From an uncultured Pseudomonadota bacterium (GTDB lineage Bacteria > Myxococcota_A > UBA9160 > PR03): 47,683 bases of DNA. The stretch is from assembly GCA_900696485.1 (NCBI GenBank), contig CAADGG010000104.1, positions 1 through 47,683 of the forward strand. The letters run 5' to 3'. The stretch's first letter is position 1. Every line of letters begins with the position of its first letter. The translations under genes and the position numbers were made by a program. Positions 17,499 through 26,101 of this stretch are shown one piece after another. The notes under the pieces were generated by a model. It saw only the letters and a program-made list of their open reading frames with translations. It was not told the DNA's origin and made no database searches.

Positions 17499-17622
17499 GG
17501 ATCGCTCCGGGACGTGCAACGAACGCACTGTGATCGGTAGGGTCGTCGATGGCGACCACGTCCCTGCCCCCCCCCGGTGGGACGAAAGTCGGGCGGAAGG
17601 TACCGGCGCACAGAGTCGCGCG

Positions 17623-18414
17623 TCAAGCCGAAGGGGAATCAGGCGGCGAAGCCGACGGCTCCGCGACGTGCGCTTCGGGCGCCGGTTCGATCACCGGCGG
17701 GCCTTGGAGTGCCGTGTCGTAGCCCTCGGCGATCGCGGCGCGCACGCGCGTCTTCAGCTCGTTGCGCTGCTCGAGGGAGACATGCCGGGTCGGGATCGGC
17801 TTGCCGAACCGGATCCGGACGGTCCCGGGATGCACGACGAGACTCCCCTTGGGCGTGATCCGCTGGCTGCCGGAGACGGTGACCGGGATGATCGGGACCT
17901 GGGCAGCCACCGCCAGATGGAACGGCCCGCTCTTGAACGGCCGCAGGCTACCCCCGGCGCTTCGTGTCCCTTCGGGAAATACGATGACGCTCGCTCCCCC
18001 TCGAATGCGTTCGGCGGCGCGTTGCAGACTGTGGACGGCCTTTGCGCGATTCCCGCGGTCGATGATGATCTGGCCGGTCGCGACGAGGCACCAGCCGAAG
18101 ACGGGTACCCGGACGAGTTCCTTCTTGGCCACGAACCGCCACGAGACCGACGGAGGCAAGCTGTCGATGATCGCAGCGATGTCGACGAGGCTCTGGTGGT
18201 TCGACAGGAAGAGCGCCGGTGTGTGCAGAGGGAGGTTCTCGAGGCCCGACACCTCGACGCGGATCCGGAAGGTCCGCAGGATCCACCGGACCCACACGCG
18301 TCCGAGCACGCGGAGGGCACGCGCCTCCCGGTCGAAGGGGCTGGCCGCGATCGCCGGCAGGCCGAGGACGACCGTGTAGATCGCGACGAGGAACAGGCGC
18401 AGGGCATTGGCCAT
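17623..18414 (-). CDS. plsC: 1-acyl-sn-glycerol-3-phosphate acyltransferase
   Basis: Adds the second acyl chain in phosphatidic acid synthesis at the inner membrane. Motif I is NHQSLVD (HX4D), motif III is FPEGTRS and motif IV is VPIIPVTVSG. A hydrophobic N-terminal helix (LRLFLVAIYTVVLGLPAIA) anchors it. The last 25 residues are a Pro/Glu/Ala-rich tail without similarity. It is the first gene of the plsC-ftsK-lolA leftward run, about 125 bp before ftsK. Length 263 aa. Confidence 0.9.
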   Translation of the reverse strand: MANALRLFLVAIYTVVLGLPAIAASPFDREARALRVLGRVWVRWILRTFRIRVEVSGLENLPLHTPALFLSNHQSLVDIAAIIDSLPPSVSWRFVAKKELVRVPVFGWCLVATGQIIIDRGNRAKAVHSLQRAAERIRGGASVIVFPEGTRSAGGSLRPFKSGPFHLAVAAQVPIIPVTVSGSQRITPKGSLVVHPGTVRIRFGKPIPTRHVSLEQRNELKTRVRAAIAEGYDTALQGPPVIEPAPEAHVAEPSASPPDSPSA

Positions 18415-18502
18415 GGAGGATTCGACGCGTCTGGCACCCCGAAGAGGCTAGGCGCTCGCGAGAACGCCTGTCAACGCGGCGACGAGCCGCCTCCGGGGTC
18501 GC

Positions 18503-18531
18503 TTGACGAGCGCGACCGTCACAGAGAGAAT
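18503..18531 (+). promoter_or_regulatory. Predicted promoter of ssb
   Basis: TTGACG at 18503-18508, a 17-bp spacer and GAGAAT at 18526-18531. The -35 matches five of six and the -10 four of six. It lies 80 bp before the ssb ATG, in the gap shared with the divergent plsC gene. Confidence 0.45.
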
Positions 18532-18611
18532 CACCAGGTCTCGCCCCTCGTGCAGAAGAGCACGCCAGTGCGGGTCACCGCACTCCGCGACACTCTTCAG
18601 GAGATCCCCTC

Positions 18612-19052
18612 ATGGCCGGCGTCAACAAGGTCATCCTGATCGGCAACCTCGGACGTGACCCCGAACTCCGTTACACCAAAGGTGGACAGGCCGTCGCCAA
18701 CTTCTCCTTGGCGACCAGCGACAGCTTCACGAATCGGGAAGGCGTCCGCGAGGACCGGACCGAGTGGCACCGGATCGTCGCCTGGGCGAAGACGGCCGAG
18801 CTGTGCACGAAGTACCTGAGCAAGGGTCGCACGGTCTACGTCGAAGGGCAGCTGCGCACGCGCGAGTGGGAAGACAAGGACGGCCACAAGCGGCAGACCA
18901 CCGAGGTGCACGTCCAGACGGTGCAGTTCCTCGGCTCGCCCGGCGGCCGCGGCGGCGACGGTTCGCGCGGAGGCGCGTCCGGTGACGGCGGCTCCGACGG
19001 CCCCCCGGGCGGTCAAGACGGCCCGCCGGCCGGCGACGACATCCCGTTCTAG
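18612..19052 (+). CDS. ssb: Single-stranded DNA-binding protein
   Basis: Tetrameric ssDNA-binding protein for replication and repair (146 aa). The OB fold covers residues 1-110 (MAGVNKVILIGNLGRDPELR, then RTEWHRIVAWAKTAELCTKY, VYVEGQLRTREWEDKDG). A Gly/Asp-rich disordered linker leads to the acidic tip DDDIPF-like end (GDDIPF), which recruits partner proteins. AGGAG precedes the ATG by eight nt. It stands alone rather than beside rpsF/rpsR. Confidence 0.96.
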   Translation: MAGVNKVILIGNLGRDPELRYTKGGQAVANFSLATSDSFTNREGVREDRTEWHRIVAWAKTAELCTKYLSKGRTVYVEGQLRTREWEDKDGHKRQTTEVHVQTVQFLGSPGGRGGDGSRGGASGDGGSDGPPGGQDGPPAGDDIPF

Positions 19053-19055
19053 GCG

Positions 19056-19481
19056 CTATTTCCCGCTGGAACGGAGCTGACGCACAAGTGCGTCGATGGA
19101 TTCCCGCGCTTCGATTCCGAGCTGCTCGAACTCGACGCCCATGCCGGCGGGGCCTTCCTCGGGCGATGCCAGGCGGATCCACGCGACGCGACCGCGTGCG
19201 CGAATGGGAGTGTCGCGGCCCGGGAGGCTGAACTCGAGCGCCACGCGCGTCTCGAGAGGAGGCGGCGCGTTGGTCTCGATGAACAGGCCTCCCTCGTTGA
19301 CGTTCCGGGTGAACTCGGTGAACAGCGCATCGACCGTGGCGTAGGCGACACGCACCACCAGCGGCGACCGCGGAGAGCGCCGACGTTCCGTCTCGATCTC
19401 GATCTCGTGTCGCATGTCGATCTCGACCTCGTCCGGAGCCGAGGCCGTCGTCCGCCCGCCGCAATCGAACGATTCGCCCAT
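19056..19481 (-). CDS. PilZ-domain protein, TIGR02266-like
   Basis: A 141-residue protein with a PilZ fold from about residue 32: RRRSPRSPLVVRVAY supplies the basic motif and NVNEGGLFIETN the D/NxSxxG-like motif, followed by ARGRVAWIR and GMGVEFEQL. The N-E-G-G-L-F-I-E-T pattern is that of the TIGR02266 group, abundant in Myxococcota. Motif Ser is replaced by Glu, so c-di-GMP binding is uncertain. GGAGG precedes the ATG. It is last in the leftward run after radC and convergent with ssb. Confidence 0.8.
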   Translation of the reverse strand: MGESFDCGGRTTASAPDEVEIDMRHEIEIETERRRSPRSPLVVRVAYATVDALFTEFTRNVNEGGLFIETNAPPPLETRVALEFSLPGRDTPIRARGRVAWIRLASPEEGPAGMGVEFEQLGIEARESIDALVRQLRSSGK

Positions 19482-19546
19482 GATCGGGACCTCCGGGCCC
19501 TCCCAGGAGCCCTCCCACGCTCATCGACCGACCGGGGGGACGTGCT

Positions 19547-20302
19547 TTAGGAGGCCGTTTCGCCCAGCCCCCGGCCGGAACGGAGCAGGCCCGCCTCGCG
19601 CAAGCTCACGTAGCCGCGCTCGGCCACCACGACATGGTCGAGGACGGGGATCCCGAGCAGATCGCCGGCGGCGGCAAGGCGTTCGGTGATCTCCTGATCT
19701 TCCCGACTCGGCGCCGGATCTCCGCTCGGGTGGTTGTGGACCAGCACGATGGCGGCAGCGGCTTCCCGCAGTGCCGGACGAAACACCTCGCGCGGATGGA
19801 CGAGGCTTGCCGTCAGGGTGCCCTGGGAGACAACGGCCTCGCGCAGCATCCGGTGTCGGCCATCGAGCAGCAGCAACAGGAACCGCTCGTGACGCGCATC
19901 GCGGAGCCGGGGATGGAAGTGCCGGAATACATCGGCCGGGCCGCGCACCGGGTCCCCGCTACGCAGGCGGCGGACGGCGAAGCGACGACCCAGCTCGAGA
20001 GCGGCGACCAGCGTCGCGCTCTTCGCCGGCCCCATCCCGTCTTCAGCTGCCAGCTCGGGGAGCGCCGCCGTCGCCAGACCCGGCAACCCTCCGTGGCGCT
20101 GGAGCAAACGCGCCGCCAGCGCCAGGGCGTCGCGTCGTCCGCCCCCGGTTCGCAGCAACAAGGCGATCAGCTCGGCTTCGGACAGCGCCTCGACACCGAG
20201 TGCCGTCAGTCGTTCGCGCGGCCCGTCGCCCGGAGCGAGGGCCGTCTCCCGCGCGCGAAACCCGTCTGCACGCGGCGCTCCGGAATCCGGAGTCCAGCTC
20301 AA
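19547..20302 (-). CDS. radC: RadC/JAMM-family protein (DNA repair protein RadC)
   Basis: A 251-residue RadC protein: an N-terminal helix-hairpin-helix-like region (RERLTALGVEALSEAELIAL, then EDGMGPAKSATLVAALEL) and a C-terminal JAMM metalloprotease-like domain with HNHPSGDPAPSREDQ, giving the HxH...SxxD zinc ligands. The molecular role of RadC is unsettled despite its name. The start is a TTG supported by GAGGTGA ending three nt before it. It lies about 40 bp after the unknown secreted protein gene. Confidence 0.9.
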   Translation of the reverse strand: MSWTPDSGAPRADGFRARETALAPGDGPRERLTALGVEALSEAELIALLLRTGGGRRDALALAARLLQRHGGLPGLATAALPELAAEDGMGPAKSATLVAALELGRRFAVRRLRSGDPVRGPADVFRHFHPRLRDARHERFLLLLLDGRHRMLREAVVSQGTLTASLVHPREVFRPALREAAAAIVLVHNHPSGDPAPSREDQEITERLAAAGDLLGIPVLDHVVVAERGYVSLREAGLLRSGRGLGETAS

Positions 20303-20342
20303 GAGTCACCTCGTCGGGACCGGCGGGGTGAGAATCCGAGGA

Positions 20343-21602
20343 CTAGCCGGCGCGGGAACCCGCCCGGACAGAGGCGCCGAGGCAACGCCGCTCGGCAGCG
20401 CGGGCCGAAGCGAGAATCTCGGCGAACGACGCGGTCTCCAGCTCCGGAGCCACCAGGCTGCGCAGCGCCTCGGTGTGATGTCCCTCGGGCTCGAGCTGTC
20501 GCACCCATTGGCGTAGCAGCGCCAGATAGCCACGTGCCGAGACCGCTTGCGTCGCGGCTGCCTCGAGTTCCAGCGGGACCCCCGGCCGATAGCGGGTCCC
20601 ATCCTCGAGTGTGATGACACCTTCTGACGACACCTGTCCGAGACGGCGCAACGCCGCGCGCAGATAGGGATCCGTGAAATCCCCGCGCGGGGCGAGCGCA
20701 CGCGCCAGCGACTCACGATCGAGCCCGGCGCGCAGCGTGCGATCGAACACCGCGGCACAGCCCGTGACGTCTCCTGGCCGGATCCGATCGAGCGCCGCGC
20801 GGGCGCGCGTGACGGTCTCGGCCGTCTGGGATCGCGGGATCAGGTCGATCGTGAGGCGGTGCAAGCCTCGCACGAGATCCTGCTGCTGGCGCGAACGCAG
20901 CTCGAGGTCCTCGCCGGTGACGCCCGGCCCGAGCTTGACGCCGATCAACAGATCCTCGCCGAGCTGCCGCGCTTCGGCACTGGCCAGCAGCGGGCTGCGC
21001 AGCCCGGCCAGCACCGCTTCCGCGCGTGGGGAACCCGCCGTCTCGCCGAGAATCACGCTGAAGCCCTGCTCCGCCTTCTGCACGCGGACGGTGGCGGACT
21101 GCTTCAGCAGCAGCGACAACCCGGCCCGCCCGGCGAAGTAGGTATGTGCGACCGACACGAGAACGTTGTCGAGTGGGGCGAGCTCGATGAGCAGCCGGTC
21201 CTGGTCGCCCCGAACCGGCACGTTGACGGTTTCGAGCTTGTGTCCGGGCAGGAAGGCCCGAATGCTGACGGAGTCGCGTTTGCCGGCAGCGGCCCGGGTC
21301 GGCAGTTCGAGGATCACCGGCGCCTGGACCTGCTCGTAGCGCTTCTGGAAGCTGGCGCGGACGTAGAAGAGGTCGAGGGTGGCGCCCGGGGGGGACGTCT
21401 CGATGCGCAGCGTCCGGTCGGCATGGAAGCCGGGACGCAGCGACCGGAAGATCTGCGTCGGGCTCCAACCGGCTCGGTCATCCGGCGCGAGGAGGAGCCG
21501 CCGGATGCCGTCCGCGGAGTCGGCGGCGGCGGGCCCCGCCAGACCGACCGCCAGCCAGCAACCGCTCAGCACCACGAAGATCCGCACGAGCCGCAAGCGC
21601 AA
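20343..21602 (-). CDS. Secreted protein of unknown function
   Basis: A 419-residue protein with a clear signal peptide (VRIFVVLSGCWLAVGLAGPA followed by AADSADG; probable cut after AAA or AAD). Not recognised. The first third has a PEGA-like beta pattern (LRIETSPPGATLDLFYVRA), including the ETSPPGA motif typical of PEGA carbohydrate- or surface-associated domains. The rest is mixed alpha with charged Arg-rich helices and no catalytic motif. It lies between moaC and radC on the same strand. A periplasmic or surface structural role is only a guess. Confidence 0.7.
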   Translation of the reverse strand: MRLRLVRIFVVLSGCWLAVGLAGPAAADSADGIRRLLLAPDDRAGWSPTQIFRSLRPGFHADRTLRIETSPPGATLDLFYVRASFQKRYEQVQAPVILELPTRAAAGKRDSVSIRAFLPGHKLETVNVPVRGDQDRLLIELAPLDNVLVSVAHTYFAGRAGLSLLLKQSATVRVQKAEQGFSVILGETAGSPRAEAVLAGLRSPLLASAEARQLGEDLLIGVKLGPGVTGEDLELRSRQQQDLVRGLHRLTIDLIPRSQTAETVTRARAALDRIRPGDVTGCAAVFDRTLRAGLDRESLARALAPRGDFTDPYLRAALRRLGQVSSEGVITLEDGTRYRPGVPLELEAAATQAVSARGYLALLRQWVRQLEPEGHHTEALRSLVAPELETASFAEILASARAAERRCLGASVRAGSRAG

Positions 21603-21693
21603 GAAGCCTCCCCGACGATGGCACCAGACCCCGACCGCAGAAGGTAGCCAGTGCAGCGTTCCCGCACAGCCGGGGCTCGGCCGGGTGCTGGGA

Positions 21694-22248
21694 TCAGGGT
21701 TCGGACGTCTCCGGGTCGGGGCCCGAGCGCTGCCAGGTGCCGCTCTTGCCCCCGCTCTTGCGGACCAGGCGGACCGCGTCGATCGTCATGGCGCGATCGA
21801 TGGCCTTGCACATGTCGTAGAGGGTCAGACCGGCCGCCGTCGCCGCGACGAGCGCCTCCATTTCGACGCCGGTCTTCGCATGGGCACGGACGTTCACCTC
21901 GATGTCGACGCACGAACGGGCGGGATCGAGTCGCAGCTCGACTTCGACGACATCGAGCGGGACGGGATGCGCGAGCGGGATCCATTCGGCGGTGCGCTTG
22001 GCGGCCTGGACGCCCGCGATCCGCGTCAGCGCGAGGACGTCGCCCTTGGCGATGCGGCCCTCGGAGATGGCCGCGAGCGTCGCGGGGGCCATGCGAACGG
22101 TCGCGCGTGCGACGCACTCCCGCAGCGTCACCGGCTTGTCGCCGACGTCCACCATCCGGGCGCGTCCCCGGTGATCGAGGTGCGTCAGCCGGTCCGGCGC
22201 ATCCGCGGACTCCGCGGCCAAACTCAGCGCTCGCGCTCGAGCAGCCAC
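21694..22248 (-). CDS. moaC: Cyclic pyranopterin monophosphate synthase MoaC
   Basis: Second step of molybdenum cofactor synthesis, forming cPMP with MoaA. The core LTHLDHRGRARMVDVGDKPV, IPLAHPVPLDVVEVEL, KTGVEMEALVAATAAGLTLY and DMCKAIDRAM, ending VRLVRKSGGKSG, is canonical. The true start is unsure: a GTG at 22248 lies inside the upstream lipase gene, while a TTG at 22221 sits just after the lipase stop. Either way the genes are coupled. No other moa genes are in view. Confidence 0.93.
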   Translation of the reverse strand: MAARARALSLAAESADAPDRLTHLDHRGRARMVDVGDKPVTLRECVARATVRMAPATLAAISEGRIAKGDVLALTRIAGVQAAKRTAEWIPLAHPVPLDVVEVELRLDPARSCVDIEVNVRAHAKTGVEMEALVAATAAGLTLYDMCKAIDRAMTIDAVRLVRKSGGKSGTWQRSGPDPETSEP

Positions 22249-23072
22249 TCGAGAAGATCCTCGAGCACCTGCTCCTGCTCGGGCTCGTTGAAGATCTCAT
22301 GGCGCAGCTGGGGATAGACTCGCAGACGATGCCCGCGGCCATGCAACTGTCCGTGGAAGATCCGGCTCCCGCGCGCCGGGCACAGCCGATCCGCCTCCCC
22401 GTGCAGGAGCAGCATCGGAACCCGGACCTCGAAGGCGGTGGCAGCGGTGCGCGTCACGGCCGCGAGCAACTCCGTGGCCAGCGAAACCGTGACGCGCGGG
22501 AACACCAGCGGATCGTCGACGTAGTCGCGCACCACCGAAGGATCCCGCGAGAGCGCCTCCGGATCGAGGCCCGCCGACAGCTGCAGCTGCGGGGCCAGAC
22601 GACGGAGCCACCGCGCCAGGCGCCGACGCAGCGACGAGACGTGCTCGGGAAGCTCGAGCGGCGTACCCGACACGGCTGCGCAGGTGACATCCGGCTTGCG
22701 CTCGCTCAGCAGCGCGGTCGTGATCAGGCCGCCCATGCTGTGCCCGACCAGGACGAGCGGAAGTCCGGGGTGCTCGCGGCGGAGGATCTCCAGGAAGCCC
22801 TCGACATCGTCGAGCAGCTCCGAGAACGCGCCGACGTGCCCACGCACGCCCTCCGAGCGGCCGTGGCCGCGATGGTCGAAGGCATGAACGGCGCATTCAC
22901 GGGTCGCGAGCCAGGCGCCCACGTGGTCGTAGCGTCCGCTGTGCTCGGCGAGGCCATGCACCAGCACCACCGTGCGCCGCGGCGCGCACGGCAGCCAGGC
23001 GCGGCGGAACAACCGGGTGCCATCGGGCGCGCCGAACTGGGACTGCGAGCGGCGGACGACACGGCGCTCCAC
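22224..23072 (-). CDS. Alpha/beta hydrolase, monoacylglycerol lipase-like
   Basis: A 282-residue serine hydrolase of the monoglyceride lipase/lysophospholipase group. The oxyanion region VVLVHGLAEHSGRYDHV and DHRGHGRSEG are followed by the nucleophile elbow VGHSMGG. An Asp in MLLLHGEADRLCP and a His in RHEIFNEPEQ complete the triad. No signal peptide. The GTG at 23072 is chosen because upstream residues lose similarity; the frame stays open well beyond it, antisense to the histidine kinase gene. Confidence 0.85.
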   Translation of the reverse strand: MERRVVRRSQSQFGAPDGTRLFRRAWLPCAPRRTVVLVHGLAEHSGRYDHVGAWLATRECAVHAFDHRGHGRSEGVRGHVGAFSELLDDVEGFLEILRREHPGLPLVLVGHSMGGLITTALLSERKPDVTCAAVSGTPLELPEHVSSLRRRLARWLRRLAPQLQLSAGLDPEALSRDPSVVRDYVDDPLVFPRVTVSLATELLAAVTRTAATAFEVRVPMLLLHGEADRLCPARGSRIFHGQLHGRGHRLRVYPQLRHEIFNEPEQEQVLEDLLEWLLERER

Positions 23073-23210
23073 GCAGCGGATGCTAGAGCCCTGCCGGGTT
23101 GCGTCAACGGAATGTCCGTTTCCTCGCGGTTCGAGTGCCCGTTCGGGCTTCGGCCCCGTGGGGTCGAACACAAATCGCCAAACGGTCAGCAGAATTCCTT
23201 CAACTCGTGT

Positions 23211-23240
23211 TTGGCTGTGTGATTTCGGCTCTGGTACGAT
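23211..23240 (+). promoter_or_regulatory. Possible promoter of the histidine kinase gene
   Basis: TTGGCT at 23211-23216, an 18-bp spacer and TACGAT at 23235-23240, preceded by TGG (extended -10 form). It lies in a locally AT-rich patch between two divergent genes, 125 bp before the ATG. A short direct repeat (GAGCTGAAAGAGCTGAAAG) follows at about 23282-23300. Confidence 0.4.
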
Positions 23241-23366
23241 CCGCCCTCTGCTCCCGTGCAGTCCGGCTCGCCCGGAGTCATGAGCTGAAAGAGCTGAAAG
23301 GACTCGCAGGCAGCACTCACCGACAGTAGGGCCCGTCCGCTTCGAACCCCCCCTCCACCCGGATCC

Positions 23367-24524
23367 ATGAGGAACTGCGTGCCGTTGACGAACCCCCTCG
23401 ACCCGGCTTCCGCGGGAACGCGATCCTTCGCCGCCGTCGTGCCCAACCGGAGGGCGGAATCCAGCCATGTGCTGCGAGAGCGGCTCGCCGGACTCGCCGC
23501 CGCGTTCGACGGAGCCCCCGAGCCGGTGGCGGTGCTCGATCGGGAGGGACGCCTTCGCTACGCGAACCCGCCCTGTGTGACGCTGTTCGAGGTCGACCCG
23601 TCCAGCCTGCTCGGGCGGAGACTCGCGGACTTCGCCCGCCATCGAGAGAGCGAGGCGACCGCATCCGACACCGTTCTCGACGGCGTCCTGCGCGGGGACT
23701 TCGAACTCTGCCGTCCCGATGGCGACCTGCGCTGGGTCAACTGGTCTGCGAGCCCACTGCGGAGCGAGGACGGAACCGGCATCGGCGTCACGATCTTCCT
23801 GCGCGACGATACGGACCGGCAGCGGCGCGTTCTCAGCGAACGCCGGCGCCTCGACGAACTGGAGCAGACGCTGCGCGGCGTCGCCCATGATCTGCGTTCT
23901 CCGCTCGTCGCGGTGCTCGGCTTCTCGCGGCTGCTGCGCGATGACTTTTCCGGGTTGCTCGGCGAGCGCGGGGTCCACTACCTGGAACGGATCACCGAGG
24001 CCGGTCGCAACATGGAGGCGCTGATTCGCGAGTTGCTCGACTTCGCACGCATCGGCCATGCCGGCGAGCGCGCGGTGCTCGTCGATCCACGCGAGGTCCT
24101 GGAGCAGCTCCACCGGGAGTTCAAACCCCGCCTCGACGCCGCCGGCGTCACCCTGCGCTCTCCGCCGGAGCCCCCGCTGGTGCTCTGCGATCGCACGCGC
24201 CTGTACCAGGTCTTCTCGAATTTGATCGGCAACGCGCTCGAGCACATGGGCGCCCGCGCCGACGCAATCCTCGAAATCGAGGTCCGCGAGGAGCCCGATC
24301 GACACGTTCTGGTGGTGAGCGACAACGGGCGCGGCGTCGAAGCTTCGGAGCGGGAGCGCATCTTCGAGATGTTTCACAGCGCACCGGCCAGCGGCGGTCG
24401 CAAGGGAACCGGAATCGGACTCGCGATCGTCAAGAAGATCGCCGAGCTGCACGGCGGACGCGCCTGGGTGGACGCGACACCCGGCGGCGGCGCCGCCTTC
24501 CACGTCTCCCTCGCGCGACGTTGA
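23367..24524 (+). CDS. PAS-domain sensor histidine kinase
   Basis: A soluble sensor kinase (385 aa). A PAS domain covers about residues 45-150 (VAVLDREGRLRYANPPCVTL to DDTDRQRR). A HisKA domain holds the phospho-acceptor His in VAHDLRSPLVAVLGFSRLL. The HATPase domain has N box NLIGNALEHM, G1 DNGRGV, F box and G2 GTGIGLAIVKKI. There are no membrane helices and no adjacent response regulator, so it is an orphan cytoplasmic kinase. The start lacks a clear ribosome-binding site. Confidence 0.9.
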   Translation: MRNCVPLTNPLDPASAGTRSFAAVVPNRRAESSHVLRERLAGLAAAFDGAPEPVAVLDREGRLRYANPPCVTLFEVDPSSLLGRRLADFARHRESEATASDTVLDGVLRGDFELCRPDGDLRWVNWSASPLRSEDGTGIGVTIFLRDDTDRQRRVLSERRRLDELEQTLRGVAHDLRSPLVAVLGFSRLLRDDFSGLLGERGVHYLERITEAGRNMEALIRELLDFARIGHAGERAVLVDPREVLEQLHREFKPRLDAAGVTLRSPPEPPLVLCDRTRLYQVFSNLIGNALEHMGARADAILEIEVREEPDRHVLVVSDNGRGVEASERERIFEMFHSAPASGGRKGTGIGLAIVKKIAELHGGRAWVDATPGGGAAFHVSLARR

Positions 24525-24667
24525 CGCGCACTCCGGAGTCCCGCCGGGCGCCACGTCGCGCTGCCCGCGGTGGCGATCCGGCGCTACGAACGGACGGCAT
24601 CGCGCTGGCGCCTCCGGGGCAGCTCCCGTAGCCTGCCGTCCGCTCCGTCGTCGTGAGCCGAGGCGCC

Positions 24668-25414
24668 ATGTTCCCGATTCTCTTCGAAATCTTCGGCTTC
24701 CCGGTCTCGTCCTTCGGCGTCATGCTCGCGATCGCCTTCCTGGCCGGCACGTGGCTCACGGCGAAGCGCATGGAAGAGGTCGGACTCGACCCCGAAGGCG
24801 CCACCACGATGCTGATCTACGCGATGATCGGCGGCATCGGCGGGGCGAAGCTGTACTTCGCGGTGGATGTCTCGCTGCGGGAAGGCATTCCCTTCCTGCA
24901 ACTGCTGCTGGCCCGCGAGGGCATCACCTTCTACGGCGGCCTGATCGGCGGCATCACGGCCGTCGTGATCGGCACGCGCATCCATGGCATCCCGACCGGT
25001 CTGTTCTTCAACTGCGTCGCACTGGCCGGCGCCATCGGGCAGGCATTCGGCCGCATCGGGTGTTTCCTCGTCGGTGACGACTACGGGCGTCCGACCGATC
25101 TGCCGTGGGGCATCGCGTTCCCGGAAGGCGCGCCGCCGACCATCGAGCGCGTCCACCCGACGCAACTCTACGAAGCCGCCTGGCTGTTCGCGCTGACCCT
25201 GTTCCTGTGGCGGCGTCGTCACCGCAGCCCGCTGCTCTGGGGCGAGTACCTGGTGCTCGCCGCGGTCGCTCGCTTCGCCATCGAGTTCCTGCGGCTCAAC
25301 CCGCGCCTGGTCGCCGGGCTGAGCGAGGCGCAAGTGATCGCCGTGTTGCTGGCGCTGGTGGGCGGCGGGAGCTGGCTCTGGGCGCGTCGGAACCCGGCCG
25401 CCGCGACCGCCTGA
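24668..25414 (+). CDS. lgt: Prolipoprotein diacylglyceryl transferase
   Basis: Inner-membrane enzyme adding diacylglycerol from phosphatidylglycerol to the lipobox Cys of prolipoproteins. At 248 aa it has about seven membrane segments. The family features are seen: YGGLIGG (catalytic Tyr/Gly region), GRIGCFLVGDDYGRPTDLPW in place of the usual GRxGNFxN, HPTQLYEA and a C-terminal FxRxNPR-like segment. The ATG at 24668 has GAGG upstream; an in-frame GTG at 24653 adds five residues. It functions upstream of the LolA pathway, whose gene lies 10 kb away. Confidence 0.92.
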   Translation: MFPILFEIFGFPVSSFGVMLAIAFLAGTWLTAKRMEEVGLDPEGATTMLIYAMIGGIGGAKLYFAVDVSLREGIPFLQLLLAREGITFYGGLIGGITAVVIGTRIHGIPTGLFFNCVALAGAIGQAFGRIGCFLVGDDYGRPTDLPWGIAFPEGAPPTIERVHPTQLYEAAWLFALTLFLWRRRHRSPLLWGEYLVLAAVARFAIEFLRLNPRLVAGLSEAQVIAVLLALVGGGSWLWARRNPAAATA

Positions 25415-25447
25415 GCGCACCGCCTGGGCGAGGAGAGGGAATCCGAC

Positions 25448-26095
25448 GTGGCCCGAGCCCACGACACCCGAGCCAGGATCCTCGAGGTGGCCGAGCAGGA
25501 GTTTGCGACGGCGGGATTCGCCGGCGCGCATCTACAGAAGATCGCCGAGCAGGTCGGCGTGCAGAAGACGGCGCTCTACTACTACTTCGACAGCAAAGCC
25601 GCCCTCTATACGACGGTTCTCGAGGCCATGCTCGAGGCGCTCGAACGGGCACTGCAGACGGCGATCGAGGCTCCCGAACCCCCCGAACGACGCCTCGAAC
25701 TCCTCGTCACCCGCTTCAACGACCTGCTCGCGACCCATCCGACCTACGCCCGGATCCTGTTCCGGGTCTTCGTCGATCAGCCGAACGTCGATGCCAGCCG
25801 CGTCCTCCCCATCGTCGAGCGCGTGATCGGACGGCTGTTCCGCTTCTATCGCGAGGGCATCGATTCCGGGGCGTTTCGGCGCCTCTCGTCCCGCCATTTC
25901 TTCCAGCACCTGCTCGGGATGACCGTCTTCCACTACGCCGCGCCGTTCTTCAGCACGCGCGTGCTCGGCGTCGAGGACATCTTTGCGGACGATGCGGTCC
26001 TCTGGCGTCGCGACGAGGTGATCGCGCTGCTGCGCGACGGCGTGCTCCGCCGGGACGACAAGCCCGACCGGATCCGCAGCGGAGAAAAGCGCTGA
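25448..26095 (+). CDS. TetR-family transcriptional regulator
   Basis: A 215-residue repressor-type protein. The N-terminal helix-turn-helix (ARILEVAEQEFATAGFAGAH then IAEQVGVQKTALYYYFDSK) is standard. The C-terminal ligand domain is helical, with a PTYARILFRVFVDQPN segment like that of regulators of lipid metabolism genes. It starts with a GTG 33 bp after lgt. The ligand and target are unknown; it might control its own locus. Confidence 0.88.
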   Translation: MARAHDTRARILEVAEQEFATAGFAGAHLQKIAEQVGVQKTALYYYFDSKAALYTTVLEAMLEALERALQTAIEAPEPPERRLELLVTRFNDLLATHPTYARILFRVFVDQPNVDASRVLPIVERVIGRLFRFYREGIDSGAFRRLSSRHFFQHLLGMTVFHYAAPFFSTRVLGVEDIFADDAVLWRRDEVIALLRDGVLRRDDKPDRIRSGEKR

Positions 26096-26101
26096 CGGGC
26101 G

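Noticed and set aside
23073..24554. Lipase frame extended to 776 residues
   Set aside because: The extra part is antisense to the PAS histidine kinase, which has all kinase boxes. The hydrolase fold is complete from 23072.
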